Shown here: one piece after another, positions 1 through 6,406 of the stretch | How positions within the stretch are numbered: position 1 is the stretch's first letter | Layout: each line of letters starts with the position of its first letter | Assembly: GCA_003488005.1 (NCBI GenBank) | Contig: DNND01000100.1 | Coordinates: 44,971-58,937 of the forward strand | Direction: 5' to 3' | Source of the DNA: Blastocatellia bacterium | GTDB lineage: Bacteria; Acidobacteriota; Blastocatellia; Pyrinomonadales; Pyrinomonadaceae | DNA length: 13,967 bases | Program-made: the position numbers and the translations under genes | Notes under the pieces: model-generated | What the model was told of the DNA's origin: nothing | Database searches by the model: none | The model's input: only the letters and a program-made list of their open reading frames with translations

Positions 1-28
1 TGACTTCTGATTTCTGACCTCTGTCTTT
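1..28. repeat. Degenerate heptanucleotide tandem tract before ispF
   Basis: Four consecutive 7-base units can be read: TGACTTC, TGATTTC, TGACCTC, TGTCTTT. The tract begins at or before the window edge and ends two bases before the ispF ATG. No Shine-Dalgarno sequence is visible, so the repeat occupies the position where the leader and ribosome site would be. Similar 7-base periodicity recurs at 3205-3232, 3731-3751 and, weakly, at 5296-5328. Function is unknown. Confidence 0.6.
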
Positions 29-29
29 T

Positions 30-503
30 ATGTTCCGCATCGGTATCGGCAATGACACGCACCGCCTGGTCGCAGGCCGGCCGCTAAGATTGGGCGGCGT
101 GCATATCGCCTGCGAACGCGGTGGTGAAGGACATTCAGATGCCGATGCTTTGCTGCATGCTGTCAGCGATGCCATTCTCGGCGCGTTGTGTGAAGGCGAT
201 TTGGGAATGCATTTCCCGGACAGCGATCCGCAGTGGAAAGACGCCGACAGTTTCCAACTCCTGTCGCGTGTCGTCTGGCTGGCACACGAACGAAACATTC
301 ACATCGTAAATGTAGATGCTACCGTCATGCTTGAAGCGCCGCAGCTGCGGCCATACATTCTTTCGATGCGCGAACGCATTGCCGAGGCGCTGGCCATTGA
401 TATCGGCTGCGTCAGTGTTAAGGCCAAGACAGGTGAAGGCCTTGATGCGGTGGGAAAAGGGCTTGCGGTTTCAGCGCAGGCGGTCGTGCTGGTTGAGTGG
501 TGA
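30..503 (+). CDS. ispF: 2-C-methyl-D-erythritol 2,4-cyclodiphosphate synthase
   Basis: IspF converts 4-diphosphocytidyl-2-C-methyl-D-erythritol 2-phosphate to the 2,4-cyclodiphosphate with release of CMP, in the cytosolic MEP pathway to isoprenoids. The 157-residue length is normal for this trimeric enzyme. The metal-binding residues are visible: D9 and H11 in GNDTHRL and H43 in LLHA. The HSDADALLHAVSDAILGA stretch (35-52), the GDLGMHFPDSDP loop (57-68) and the C-terminal KAKTGEGL motif (131-138) are also present. The ATG at 30 puts the RIGIGNDTH motif in its usual N-terminal place. No ribosome site is visible because a heptad tract abuts the start. IspD often lies just upstream and would be outside the window. 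The gene is separated from the nucleoside genes by a 310-base gap holding a repeat element, so it is probably not part of their unit. Confidence 0.96.
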   Translation: MFRIGIGNDTHRLVAGRPLRLGGVHIACERGGEGHSDADALLHAVSDAILGALCEGDLGMHFPDSDPQWKDADSFQLLSRVVWLAHERNIHIVNVDATVMLEAPQLRPYILSMRERIAEALAIDIGCVSVKAKTGEGLDAVGKGLAVSAQAVVLVEW

Positions 504-528
504 AGAAAGCTGTTATACGGCCACTAAA

Positions 529-788
529 CTTTAGGAAGCTCTGATTAGGTAAGCCGAATGGATCAGTATTGGGTCTTTTGACGCGTAGCGTCCGCACGAA
601 TTTAGCCCGGCCTTTCAAGGCCGGGAACGGTCAAGAAAAGTATTTGCGTCGCGTAGCGACGCTTGAAACCAGGCTCAATCGTCGCTACGCGACGAGAACA
701 AGGGAGAACCTGATCCCGGCGTTGAAACGCCGGGCTAAATTCGTAGCGACGCTACGCGTCGAAGACACTCGTTCAAAGCTTCCTAAAG
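529..788. repeat. 260-bp nested palindromic element (MITE/REPIN-like)
   Basis: The 310-base gap 504-813 is almost filled by nested perfect inverted repeats. From outside in they are: 12 bp (529-540 with 777-788, CTTTAGGAAGCT), 13 bp (580-592 with 748-760, GACGCGTAGCGTC), 15 bp (597-611 with 729-743, CGAATTTAGCCCGGC) and 15 bp (647-661 with 680-694, CGTCGCGTAGCGACG). Two local hairpins lie inside: 606-625 (7-bp stem, TTTCAA loop) and 715-734 (7-bp stem, TTGAAA loop). No convincing gene is present; the short open frames here are by-products of the symmetry. The symmetry suggests a non-autonomous mobile or REP-type repeat. I see no clear target-site duplication, so the exact ends are uncertain. 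Confidence 0.75.
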
Positions 789-813
789 CTTATCGGACAC
801 CAAGAGGAAACTA

Positions 814-2133
814 TTGAGACCACAGGATGTCATCAGAAAAAAGCGCGATGGCGCGCAGCTTTCGCGCGAAGAGATTGTCTTCTTCATCGATGGCGTCACC
901 AGCGGTTCCATCGCCGACTATCAGATCAGCGCGTTGCTGATGGCGATCTATCTTAAGGGGATGGACGATGCCGAACAGGAAATTCTCACCGAGGCGATGT
1001 TGCATTCGGGCAACGTTCTCGATTTCTCGTCAATAGCAAAACCAAAAGCCGATAAGCATTCAACCGGAGGCGTGGGCGATAAGACCTCGTTGTTGATCGC
1101 GCCAATGGTTGCCGCCTGCGGAGTTTGCGTGCCGATGATTTCGGGACGGGGTTTGGGCCACACCGGCGGCACGCTCGATAAACTGGAATCGATTCCGGGC
1201 TATCGCGTAAACCTCAGCGCGTCGGAATTCGAAAACGTTCTGCAAACGGTTGGTTACGCAATGTCCGGTCAGACTGCCGAGTTGGCGCCGGCGGATAAAA
1301 AGATGTATGCGCTGCGCGATGCGACCGCCACGGTCGAAGCGATTCCGCTCATCGTTGCTTCGATAATTTCGAAAAAGGGCGCGGCCGGCCTGGACGCAAT
1401 GGTCATCGACGTCAAAGTTGGTTCCGGCGCCTTCATGCGTGAGGCAGCGCGCGCCGAAGCGCTGGCCCATGCGTTAGTGAAAACCGGAAACTCCTGCGGC
1501 ATTCGCACTCGTGCGCTGCTTACGGACATGAATCAGCCACTCGGGCGCGCCGTGGGAAATTCAGTTGAAGTTAAAGAATGTATCGAACTTTTGCGTGGTG
1601 AGGTTGACGAGGGAGCGCGTCCCGTTTTGGACCTTTCAATCGAACTGTCAGCGCACATGCTGATGCTGGCGCACGTCGATGACTCGTTGGCTGCGGCGCG
1701 GGATCGTCTCCAGGATATTTTATCGTCAGGCAAAGCGTTGGAGAGTTTTCGTGCGAACGTAGCGGCACAAGGTGGCGACCCGCGCGTATGCGATCAGCCT
1801 GACAAGTTTCTGCCTTTGGCGACTCAATCGTTTAAGGTAGAATCGCCGCGTTCAGGTTTTGTTAACGCGGTTCAGACGGCCGACATTGGTCATGCCATTG
1901 CGGCAATCGGCGGCGGACGGGTGCGCATTGACGATGAGATTGATCCATCGGTCGGGTTCATAACAAACGTCAAGATTGGAAATCGCATTAATCCCGGCGA
2001 CAGTATAGGTACCGTTTACTGTGACGACGAAGCGAAGGCGAAAGAAGCTGTGCAAGCACTGCAATCGGCTTACGAAATCGGCGACGAGCCTCTGGAAGAA
2101 CTATTGCTGGTCAAGGAAGTAATAAACGAATGA
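814..2133 (+). CDS. deoA: Thymidine/pyrimidine-nucleoside phosphorylase
   Basis: This enzyme cleaves thymidine, deoxyuridine and possibly uridine with phosphate to the base plus (deoxy)ribose-1-phosphate in the cytosol. The 439-residue length is normal for the NP-II family. The phosphate-binding segment KHSTGGVGDK is at 81-90 and the family signature SGRGLGHTGGTLDKLE at 110-125. The base-contacting trio R168, S183 and K187 is present. Residue 108 is Met (VPMISGRG). From recalled family knowledge, Met here is typical of E. coli-type thymidine phosphorylase while broad-specificity PyNP has Lys, so deoA is preferred over pdp. The start is TTG at 814, supported by AGAGG at 803-807 with six bases of spacing. 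The stop overlaps the next gene's ATG (ATGA, 2130-2133), so it is translationally coupled to the nucleoside-binding lipoprotein. Confidence 0.93.
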   Translation: MRPQDVIRKKRDGAQLSREEIVFFIDGVTSGSIADYQISALLMAIYLKGMDDAEQEILTEAMLHSGNVLDFSSIAKPKADKHSTGGVGDKTSLLIAPMVAACGVCVPMISGRGLGHTGGTLDKLESIPGYRVNLSASEFENVLQTVGYAMSGQTAELAPADKKMYALRDATATVEAIPLIVASIISKKGAAGLDAMVIDVKVGSGAFMREAARAEALAHALVKTGNSCGIRTRALLTDMNQPLGRAVGNSVEVKECIELLRGEVDEGARPVLDLSIELSAHMLMLAHVDDSLAAARDRLQDILSSGKALESFRANVAAQGGDPRVCDQPDKFLPLATQSFKVESPRSGFVNAVQTADIGHAIAAIGGGRVRIDDEIDPSVGFITNVKIGNRINPGDSIGTVYCDDEAKAKEAVQALQSAYEIGDEPLEELLLVKEVINE

Positions 2134-3200
2134 AGTTGGCGCTCTTATTCATGATTTCAATCGTGTTAGCGCTTGCGCTGTTCGGTTCAGCCTGCAATCG
2201 CACGAGTTACAGTGCCGACGATAAATCCAAAATTCATGTCGGCATCGTGTTCGACATTGGCGGCAAAGACGATCGCTCATTCAACGCTGCTGCCTTTGCC
2301 GGCGTGAAGTGCGCCGAGACAGGTAACTGGCCCGATGGAGCGCCGTGCGGCAAGCCTTCGCTCAACATCGTGCTGCGCGACATTGAACCGGGCAATCCAA
2401 CTTCAATTGAGCCGGCGATGCGCGCGTTCGCCGAGCGAGGCTACGACTTGATCATCGGCGTTGGTTTTGCCCAGGCTCCAATCATGGAGCGCGTCGCCAA
2501 AGAATATCCGAACATTCATTTCGCCATCGTTGACGGTGTTAGCGAGCTTCCGAATGTCGCTTCGCTGGTGTTCAAGGAGCACGAGGGTTCGTACCTTGTC
2601 GGCATGCTGGCGGCGAAGAAATCCAAAACCGGTACGATAGGATTTTTGGGTGGCATGGACATTGGTCTCATTCACCGTTTCGAAGGCGGCTACGAAGAAG
2701 GCGCGCGCGCCGTCAATCCGAACATAAAGGTCATCCAAAACTACGTCGGCGTGACTGACTCGGCGTGGAACAATCCGGGCAAGGGAAAGGAACTGGCGCT
2801 GGCGCAAATCGGCAAAGGCGCTGATGTTATTTTTACTGCCGCGGGAAATTCCGGGCTGGGAGCGTTCGATGCGGTTGAGCAAGCGGGCACACAAAATGGC
2901 ACGGCCACTCATTTTGTAATCGGCGTAGATTCAAATCAGAATATGGTCAAGCCGGGTTTTGTGCTCACCAGCATGGTCAAGCGAGTCGACAACGCGGTCT
3001 ATTCAATTGTCGAGGACTTAGTCAAAGGACAGTTTAAGGCCGGGTTCCACGTTTATGGATTGGACAAGGACGGCGTCGGCTATGCAATGGACCAGAACAA
3101 CCAGAATCTGGTAACGCCGGAAATGATTCAACAAATTGAAGAAGCGAAAAAGAAAATCATCGGCGGCCAGATTAAAGTCACAGATAGGATGATGCAATAA
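2130..3200 (+). CDS. BMP-family nucleoside-binding lipoprotein (ABC importer)
   Basis: This is the extracytoplasmic substrate-binding protein of a BmpA/PnrA/NupN-type nucleoside ABC importer. The N-terminus is a lipoprotein signal: MKLALLF, a hydrophobic stretch to about residue 19, then GSAC with the likely lipidated Cys22. The mature protein begins with a Ser/Asp/Lys-rich linker. The family's ligand loop follows as FDIGGKDDRSFNAAAFAG (41-58), and DLIIGVGFAQ and IGFLGGMDIGL further on are typical of the BMP fold. Length (356) is normal. Its ATG overlaps the deoA stop. The ATPase and permeases that should follow directly are separated from it by about 560 bases holding a heptad-flanked four-helix-bundle pseudogene. 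Nucleosides as ligands are inferred from the family and from salvage enzymes on both sides; purine versus pyrimidine preference cannot be read from the sequence. Confidence 0.92.
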   Translation: MKLALLFMISIVLALALFGSACNRTSYSADDKSKIHVGIVFDIGGKDDRSFNAAAFAGVKCAETGNWPDGAPCGKPSLNIVLRDIEPGNPTSIEPAMRAFAERGYDLIIGVGFAQAPIMERVAKEYPNIHFAIVDGVSELPNVASLVFKEHEGSYLVGMLAAKKSKTGTIGFLGGMDIGLIHRFEGGYEEGARAVNPNIKVIQNYVGVTDSAWNNPGKGKELALAQIGKGADVIFTAAGNSGLGAFDAVEQAGTQNGTATHFVIGVDSNQNMVKPGFVLTSMVKRVDNAVYSIVEDLVKGQFKAGFHVYGLDKDGVGYAMDQNNQNLVTPEMIQQIEEAKKKIIGGQIKVTDRMMQ

Positions 3201-3204
3201 GCTT

Positions 3205-3232
3205 TTTGGTCTTTGGTCTTGGGTCTTTGGTC
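3205..3232. repeat. TTTGGTC heptad tract, upstream arm
   Basis: Four 7-base units follow the stop of the lipoprotein gene by a few bases: TTTGGTC, TTTGGTC, TTGGGTC, TTTGGTC, then a partial TTTG. The reverse complement of the same heptad occurs three times at 3731-3751. The two tracts face each other around the four-helix-bundle pseudogene. This looks like a repeat boundary of an inserted cassette. Confidence 0.8.
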
Positions 3233-3290
3233 TTTGAAAGAGCCGCTTAAACGTAACCATTTGTATTGCGTTCCGTATTTCAAAAATCAC

Positions 3291-3307
3291 CCTCCATTGT
3301 CAGGAGG
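3291..3307 (+). promoter_or_regulatory. Strong SD of the four-helix-bundle gene inside a small hairpin
   Basis: AGGAGG at 3302-3307 lies five bases before the ATG at 3313 and is the strongest ribosome site in the window. CCTCC at 3291-3295 can pair with GGAGG at 3303-3307 across a 7-base loop (ATTGTCA). The ribosome site could therefore be partly sequestered. The pairing is seen; a regulatory role is inferred. Confidence 0.45.
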
Positions 3308-3312
3308 TTCAA

Positions 3313-3707
3313 ATGATGAAGACAAATTTTGAGAATTTGCAGATCTACAAATTATCCGAAAAGTTAGCCGATCGTCCATGGAAAATTGTGGTTCGATGGG
3401 ACGTGCTCGCGAAGGACACGGTAGGCAAGCAGCTCGTTCGTGCCGGCGACAGCATTGGCGCTAATATTGCCGAAAGAAGCGGTAGAGGAACCGATCTAGA
3501 GATTCGACGGTTTCTCAGAATAGCGAGAGAGGATCTTTATATGAAACCCAACATTGGTTGCGCCGAGCTTACCGAAGAAAGCTACTCAGCGAGAAGCAAG
3601 TTGACGAGCTGCTTCTCCTAATAAAGGAATTGACTCCTAAGTTGAACGCCTATCTACGCTCAATAGGTACGTTGGAAAAGAGAAAACGTGCCGCTTCGCC
3701 GGTCTAA
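3313..3707 (+). pseudogene. Frameshifted four-helix-bundle (S23/IVP-like) protein gene
   Basis: The first frame (3313-3542) gives NFENLQIYKLSEKLAD, then VGKQLVRAGDSIGANIAE and RRFLRIAREDLY. This is the pattern of the four-helix-bundle family that includes proteins encoded in 23S rRNA intervening sequences and the Avd-like accessory proteins of retroelements. After LY the frame turns to unrelated sequence and stops at 3621. Reading from GAA at 3543, two bases out of phase, restores the family sequence: ETQHWLRRAYRRKLL, then QVDELLLLIKELTPKLNAYL and a stop at 3705-3707. Removing the AT at 3541-3542 (TATAT to TAT) gives one 131-codon frame of normal family length. The best reading is an intact gene broken by a 2-base AT duplication; a sequencing error or, less likely, programmed frameshifting is possible. 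It sits between inverted heptad tracts inside a transporter operon. The molecular role of stand-alone family members is not established. Confidence 0.85.
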
Positions 3708-3730
3708 TGGTAAGGGTTCTGAAAGGAAAC

Positions 3731-3751
3731 AAAGACCAAAGACCAAAGACC
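3731..3751. repeat. AAAGACC heptad tract, downstream arm
   Basis: Three exact units of AAAGACC lie end to end, the reverse complement of the GGTCTTT phase of the tract at 3205-3232. They end 11 bases before the ATG of the ABC ATPase and leave no recognisable Shine-Dalgarno sequence for it. Together with the upstream arm they bracket 3205-3751 as a cassette of about 550 bp. Confidence 0.8.
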
Positions 3752-3762
3752 ACTACCAATTA

Positions 3763-5280
3763 ATGCTTGAATTACGAAACATAACAAAGCGCTTCGGGGA
3801 CGTGCTGGCCAACGACAATGTAAATATTGTTGTTAAGGCTGGGACCATTCACGCCATCGTAGGCGAGAACGGCGCCGGCAAGTCCACCGCGATGCGCATT
3901 GCTTACGGCTTTTACAAGGCCGATAGCGGCGAGGTCATAGTTGATGGCCAGCCACGCGAGATTAACAGCCCTCACGATGCCATCGCGCTCGGCATTGGCA
4001 TGGTCCACCAGCACTTCATGCTCGTCAGCACCATGACGGTCGCCGAAAATATTGTCCTTGGCGCCGAGCCGGGCAGCCAGGCGGCGCTCGACCTAAATAA
4101 GGCCTCGACCGACATTCGAAAACTTTCAGAAGAATTCAAGCTCGCTGTAAATCCGCATGCAGTCATCGAACATCTTTCGGTGGGCCAGCAGCAGCGCGTG
4201 GAATTGTTGAAGGCCTTGTATCGCCATGCGCGGGTGTTGATTCTCGATGAGCCGACTGCCGTGCTCACGCCGCAGGAAGTTGACGAGTTTTTCGCGATCC
4301 TGCGCGGCATGCGCCGGCAGGGTAAAACTGTGGTCATCATCACGCACAAGCTTTCGGAGGTGTTGGCCATCTCTGATGAAGTAACTGTGATGCGCGACGG
4401 TCGCGTCGTCGGTCAGGTGGCAACAAAGGATACCAATGCAGCAGAGTTGGCACGCATGATGGTTGGCCGTGAAGTATTGCTGCGGGTTGAAAAGCCGGAT
4501 GCCGATGTCGGCACGACCGAGCTTTTGGTAAAGAATCTTTCGGTATCGGCCAGTGACGGCAGCAAGCGCGTTAACGACGTTTCTTTTGAAGTACGTAAAG
4601 GAGAAATCCTCGGCATCGCCGGCGTTGAAGGCAATGGCCAGACAGAATTGATTGAAGCGCTTGCCGGCCTCGTGCCTACGGCCCATATGACCGGCGAAAT
4701 TCGGTTGGAGGGCCGCGACATAACGCGCGTCGATGCGCGGTCGCGTCGCGAACTTGGCATTGCGCACATTCCCGAGGATCGGCACCGGCGCGGCTTGTTG
4801 TTGGATTTTAGTCTTGCCGAAAATTCGATTTTGGGTGTGCATTACCGCAAGCCTGTGGTTTCGACGGCCGGCGTGTTTCTCGACAACCAGGCTATTCGCA
4901 AGCGCGCCGCACAAATAATTGAAGACTTCGACGTTCGGCCCACCAATCAGGAACTGCCGGCGCGCGCACTGTCGGGCGGCAACCAGCAGAAGCTGATCAT
5001 CGGTCGCGAGTTTGATTTACGTCCGAAGCTTTTGCTCGTTTCGCAACCAACGCGCGGCGTTGATATTGGCGCAATCGAGTTTATCCATCGCAAGCTGGTG
5101 GCGCTGCGTGATGCCGGTTGCGCAGTGCTGCTCGTCTCGGCGGAGTTGGAAGAAGTCACGGCGCTGGCCGATCGCTTGCTGATCATTCACGAGGGCCGCA
5201 TAGTCGGCGACGTTGATCCAAAAGTTGCGACGATTGAAGAGATTGGTTTGTTAATGACGGGCGGCGGTGGGAAGCATTAA
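3763..5280 (+). CDS. Nucleoside ABC importer, double ATP-binding subunit
   Basis: This is the cytoplasmic ATPase of the BMP/Nup-type nucleoside importer (YufO/NupO-like), with two fused nucleotide-binding domains in 505 residues. Domain 1 has Walker A GENGAGKST (34-42), Q83, signature LSVGQQQ (138-144), Walker B VLILDE (158-163) and switch His195. Domain 2 has a degenerate Walker A, GVEGNGQTE (287-295), lacking the Lys, then signature LSGGNQQK (403-410) and LLLVSQ (423-428), where Gln replaces the catalytic Glu. This asymmetry is usual for the sugar/nucleoside ATPase family, so only one site is expected to be fully active. The ATG at 3763 is chosen because MLELRNITKRFG is the family's normal start. 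The frame stays open upstream to a GTG at 3688, but that extension is translated heptad repeat. Weak or absent SD. The permeases follow. Confidence 0.94.
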   Translation: MLELRNITKRFGDVLANDNVNIVVKAGTIHAIVGENGAGKSTAMRIAYGFYKADSGEVIVDGQPREINSPHDAIALGIGMVHQHFMLVSTMTVAENIVLGAEPGSQAALDLNKASTDIRKLSEEFKLAVNPHAVIEHLSVGQQQRVELLKALYRHARVLILDEPTAVLTPQEVDEFFAILRGMRRQGKTVVIITHKLSEVLAISDEVTVMRDGRVVGQVATKDTNAAELARMMVGREVLLRVEKPDADVGTTELLVKNLSVSASDGSKRVNDVSFEVRKGEILGIAGVEGNGQTELIEALAGLVPTAHMTGEIRLEGRDITRVDARSRRELGIAHIPEDRHRRGLLLDFSLAENSILGVHYRKPVVSTAGVFLDNQAIRKRAAQIIEDFDVRPTNQELPARALSGGNQQKLIIGREFDLRPKLLLVSQPTRGVDIGAIEFIHRKLVALRDAGCAVLLVSAELEEVTALADRLLIIHEGRIVGDVDPKVATIEEIGLLMTGGGGKH

Positions 5281-5295
5281 AAGTACAATTCAAAC

Positions 5296-5328
5296 TTGAG
5301 ATTTAAGATCGCACATCTCAAAATCTGA
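5296..5328. repeat. Short inverted heptad pair in the permease leader
   Basis: TTGAGAT TTAAGAT (5296-5309) is followed, after CGCAC, by ATCTCAA AATCTGA (5315-5328). TTGAGAT and ATCTCAA are perfect 7-base inverted copies that could pair around a 12-base loop. The layout resembles a small, empty version of the inverted heptads around the four-helix-bundle pseudogene. It lies just before the permease ATG at 5333 and leaves no obvious ribosome site. The link to the other heptads is inferred from the 7-base period only. Confidence 0.4.
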
Positions 5329-5332
5329 TTCT

Positions 5333-6400
5333 ATGAAACTACTTCGTGAATTGATGTTTCCATTGATTGCCGTCATCGCGGCTTTCATTGTTGGTGGAAT
5401 TCTGATTCTGATCATCGGCGATGATCCAATCGTCGCGTACAAGTTGCTGATCGGCAGTGCCTTGTCGTGGCCGGACGGCATTGGCTACACACTCTTTTAT
5501 GCGACGCCGCTAATCTTTACCGGCCTGGCTGTTCTGGTTGCCTTTCGTTGTGGCCTGCTCAACATCGGCGCCGAGGGACAGTTATACGTTGCCGCGTTTG
5601 CGACCGCGTGGGTTGGCATTACCCTGGCGCACATGTCTGCCTGGGTCGTGCTGCCGCTCTGTTTCTTAGCTGCGATTATTGCCGGCGGAGCTTGGGGCGC
5701 GATTCCGGGGGTGTTGAAGGCGCGCTTTGGTTCGCATGAAGTCATCAACACCATCATGTTGAACTTTATCGCCGTCGCGCTTGTCAGTTACTTCACGCAG
5801 TATCACTACAAAACGCCAGGCGATCCGATTATGGAAACGACCGAGATCGGTGGCGGCGCACACATTGCTCGCATTGGAAAATTTCTGCCCGGCTTTCCTG
5901 AACGCATCCCGCTTAACCTGGCATTCATTCTGGCGCTGATTTGTTGTGTGCTGGTCTATCTGTTTCTCTGGCGCACAAAGTGGGGGTACGAGTTACGCGC
6001 TACGGGAGCGAATCCAACTGCGGCCGAATACGGCGGCATTTCGATTCGTAAGCAGATCATTATTGCGATGACTATTTCCGGCTCGCTTGCCGGCATGGTC
6101 GGCATTAATGAAGTGCTGGGCTATCGTTACCGTTACTACGACGGCTTTTCCGCCAGCTACGGTTTTACCGGTATTGCCGTGGCGTTGTTGGGTCGCAATC
6201 ACCCGGTAGGAGTTCTGTTATCCGCGATTTTGTTTGGCATGCTTATCCGCGGCGGCATCTTTGTTGATGCCTTCACCAACAACGTAACCAAAGATCTGGT
6301 CGATGTGCTTCAGGGCGTAGTGATTCTTTTCGTTGCTGCCGAAGCATTGTTTCGTGGTCCATTCGGCAGGTTTGGTTTGCTTAAACGCTCAAAGGTGTAA
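5333..6400 (+). CDS. Nucleoside ABC importer, permease subunit 1
   Basis: This is an inner-membrane permease of the BPD_transp_2 type (YufP/NupP-like), pairing with the next gene to form the nucleoside channel. At 355 residues it is the longer of the two, as usual. Hydrophobic segments appear at about 9-29, 54-71, 84-100, 104-124, 138-156, 192-213, 241-262, 278-305 and 325-340. Family landmarks are NIGAEGQ (77-83), GSHEVINTIMLN (133-144) and the cytoplasmic coupling-loop stretch GANPTAAEYGGI (225-236). The ATG at 5333 gives the usual short charged N-terminus MKLLREL before the first membrane helix. It begins 52 bases after the ATPase stop and ends six bases before the second permease, so the three are clearly co-transcribed. 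Confidence 0.93.
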   Translation: MKLLRELMFPLIAVIAAFIVGGILILIIGDDPIVAYKLLIGSALSWPDGIGYTLFYATPLIFTGLAVLVAFRCGLLNIGAEGQLYVAAFATAWVGITLAHMSAWVVLPLCFLAAIIAGGAWGAIPGVLKARFGSHEVINTIMLNFIAVALVSYFTQYHYKTPGDPIMETTEIGGGAHIARIGKFLPGFPERIPLNLAFILALICCVLVYLFLWRTKWGYELRATGANPTAAEYGGISIRKQIIIAMTISGSLAGMVGINEVLGYRYRYYDGFSASYGFTGIAVALLGRNHPVGVLLSAILFGMLIRGGIFVDAFTNNVTKDLVDVLQGVVILFVAAEALFRGPFGRFGLLKRSKV

Positions 6401-6406
6401 CTCAAA

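Noticed and set aside
1..28. CRISPR array or other spacer-repeat locus made of the heptads
   Set aside because: The units are contiguous 7-mers with no spacers and no cas genes nearby.
569..817. Small protein-coding genes in the ispF-deoA gap
   Set aside because: The open frames arise from the nested GC-rich inverted repeats; they lack SD support and recognisable protein features.
3241..3290. Riboswitch or structured RNA before the four-helix-bundle gene
   Set aside because: I found no purine-riboswitch core or extended helices, only the short SD-covering hairpin beyond it.
3313..3621. Intact 102-residue four-helix-bundle protein
   Set aside because: The last ~26 residues do not fit the family, while the frame two bases later does and completes it; a frameshift explains both.
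3205..3751. Diversity-generating retroelement, because Avd proteins are four-helix bundles
   Set aside because: No reverse transcriptase, template/variable repeat pair or target gene is present in the window.
3688..3762. GTG at 3688 as the start of the ABC ATPase
   Set aside because: The extra 25 residues are a translation of the pseudogene end and the heptad tract; the family begins at MLELRNITK (ATG 3763).
4126..4914. Long reverse-strand frames inside the ATPase and other genes
   Set aside because: They are antisense shadows of well-identified genes with no family resemblance or ribosome sites.
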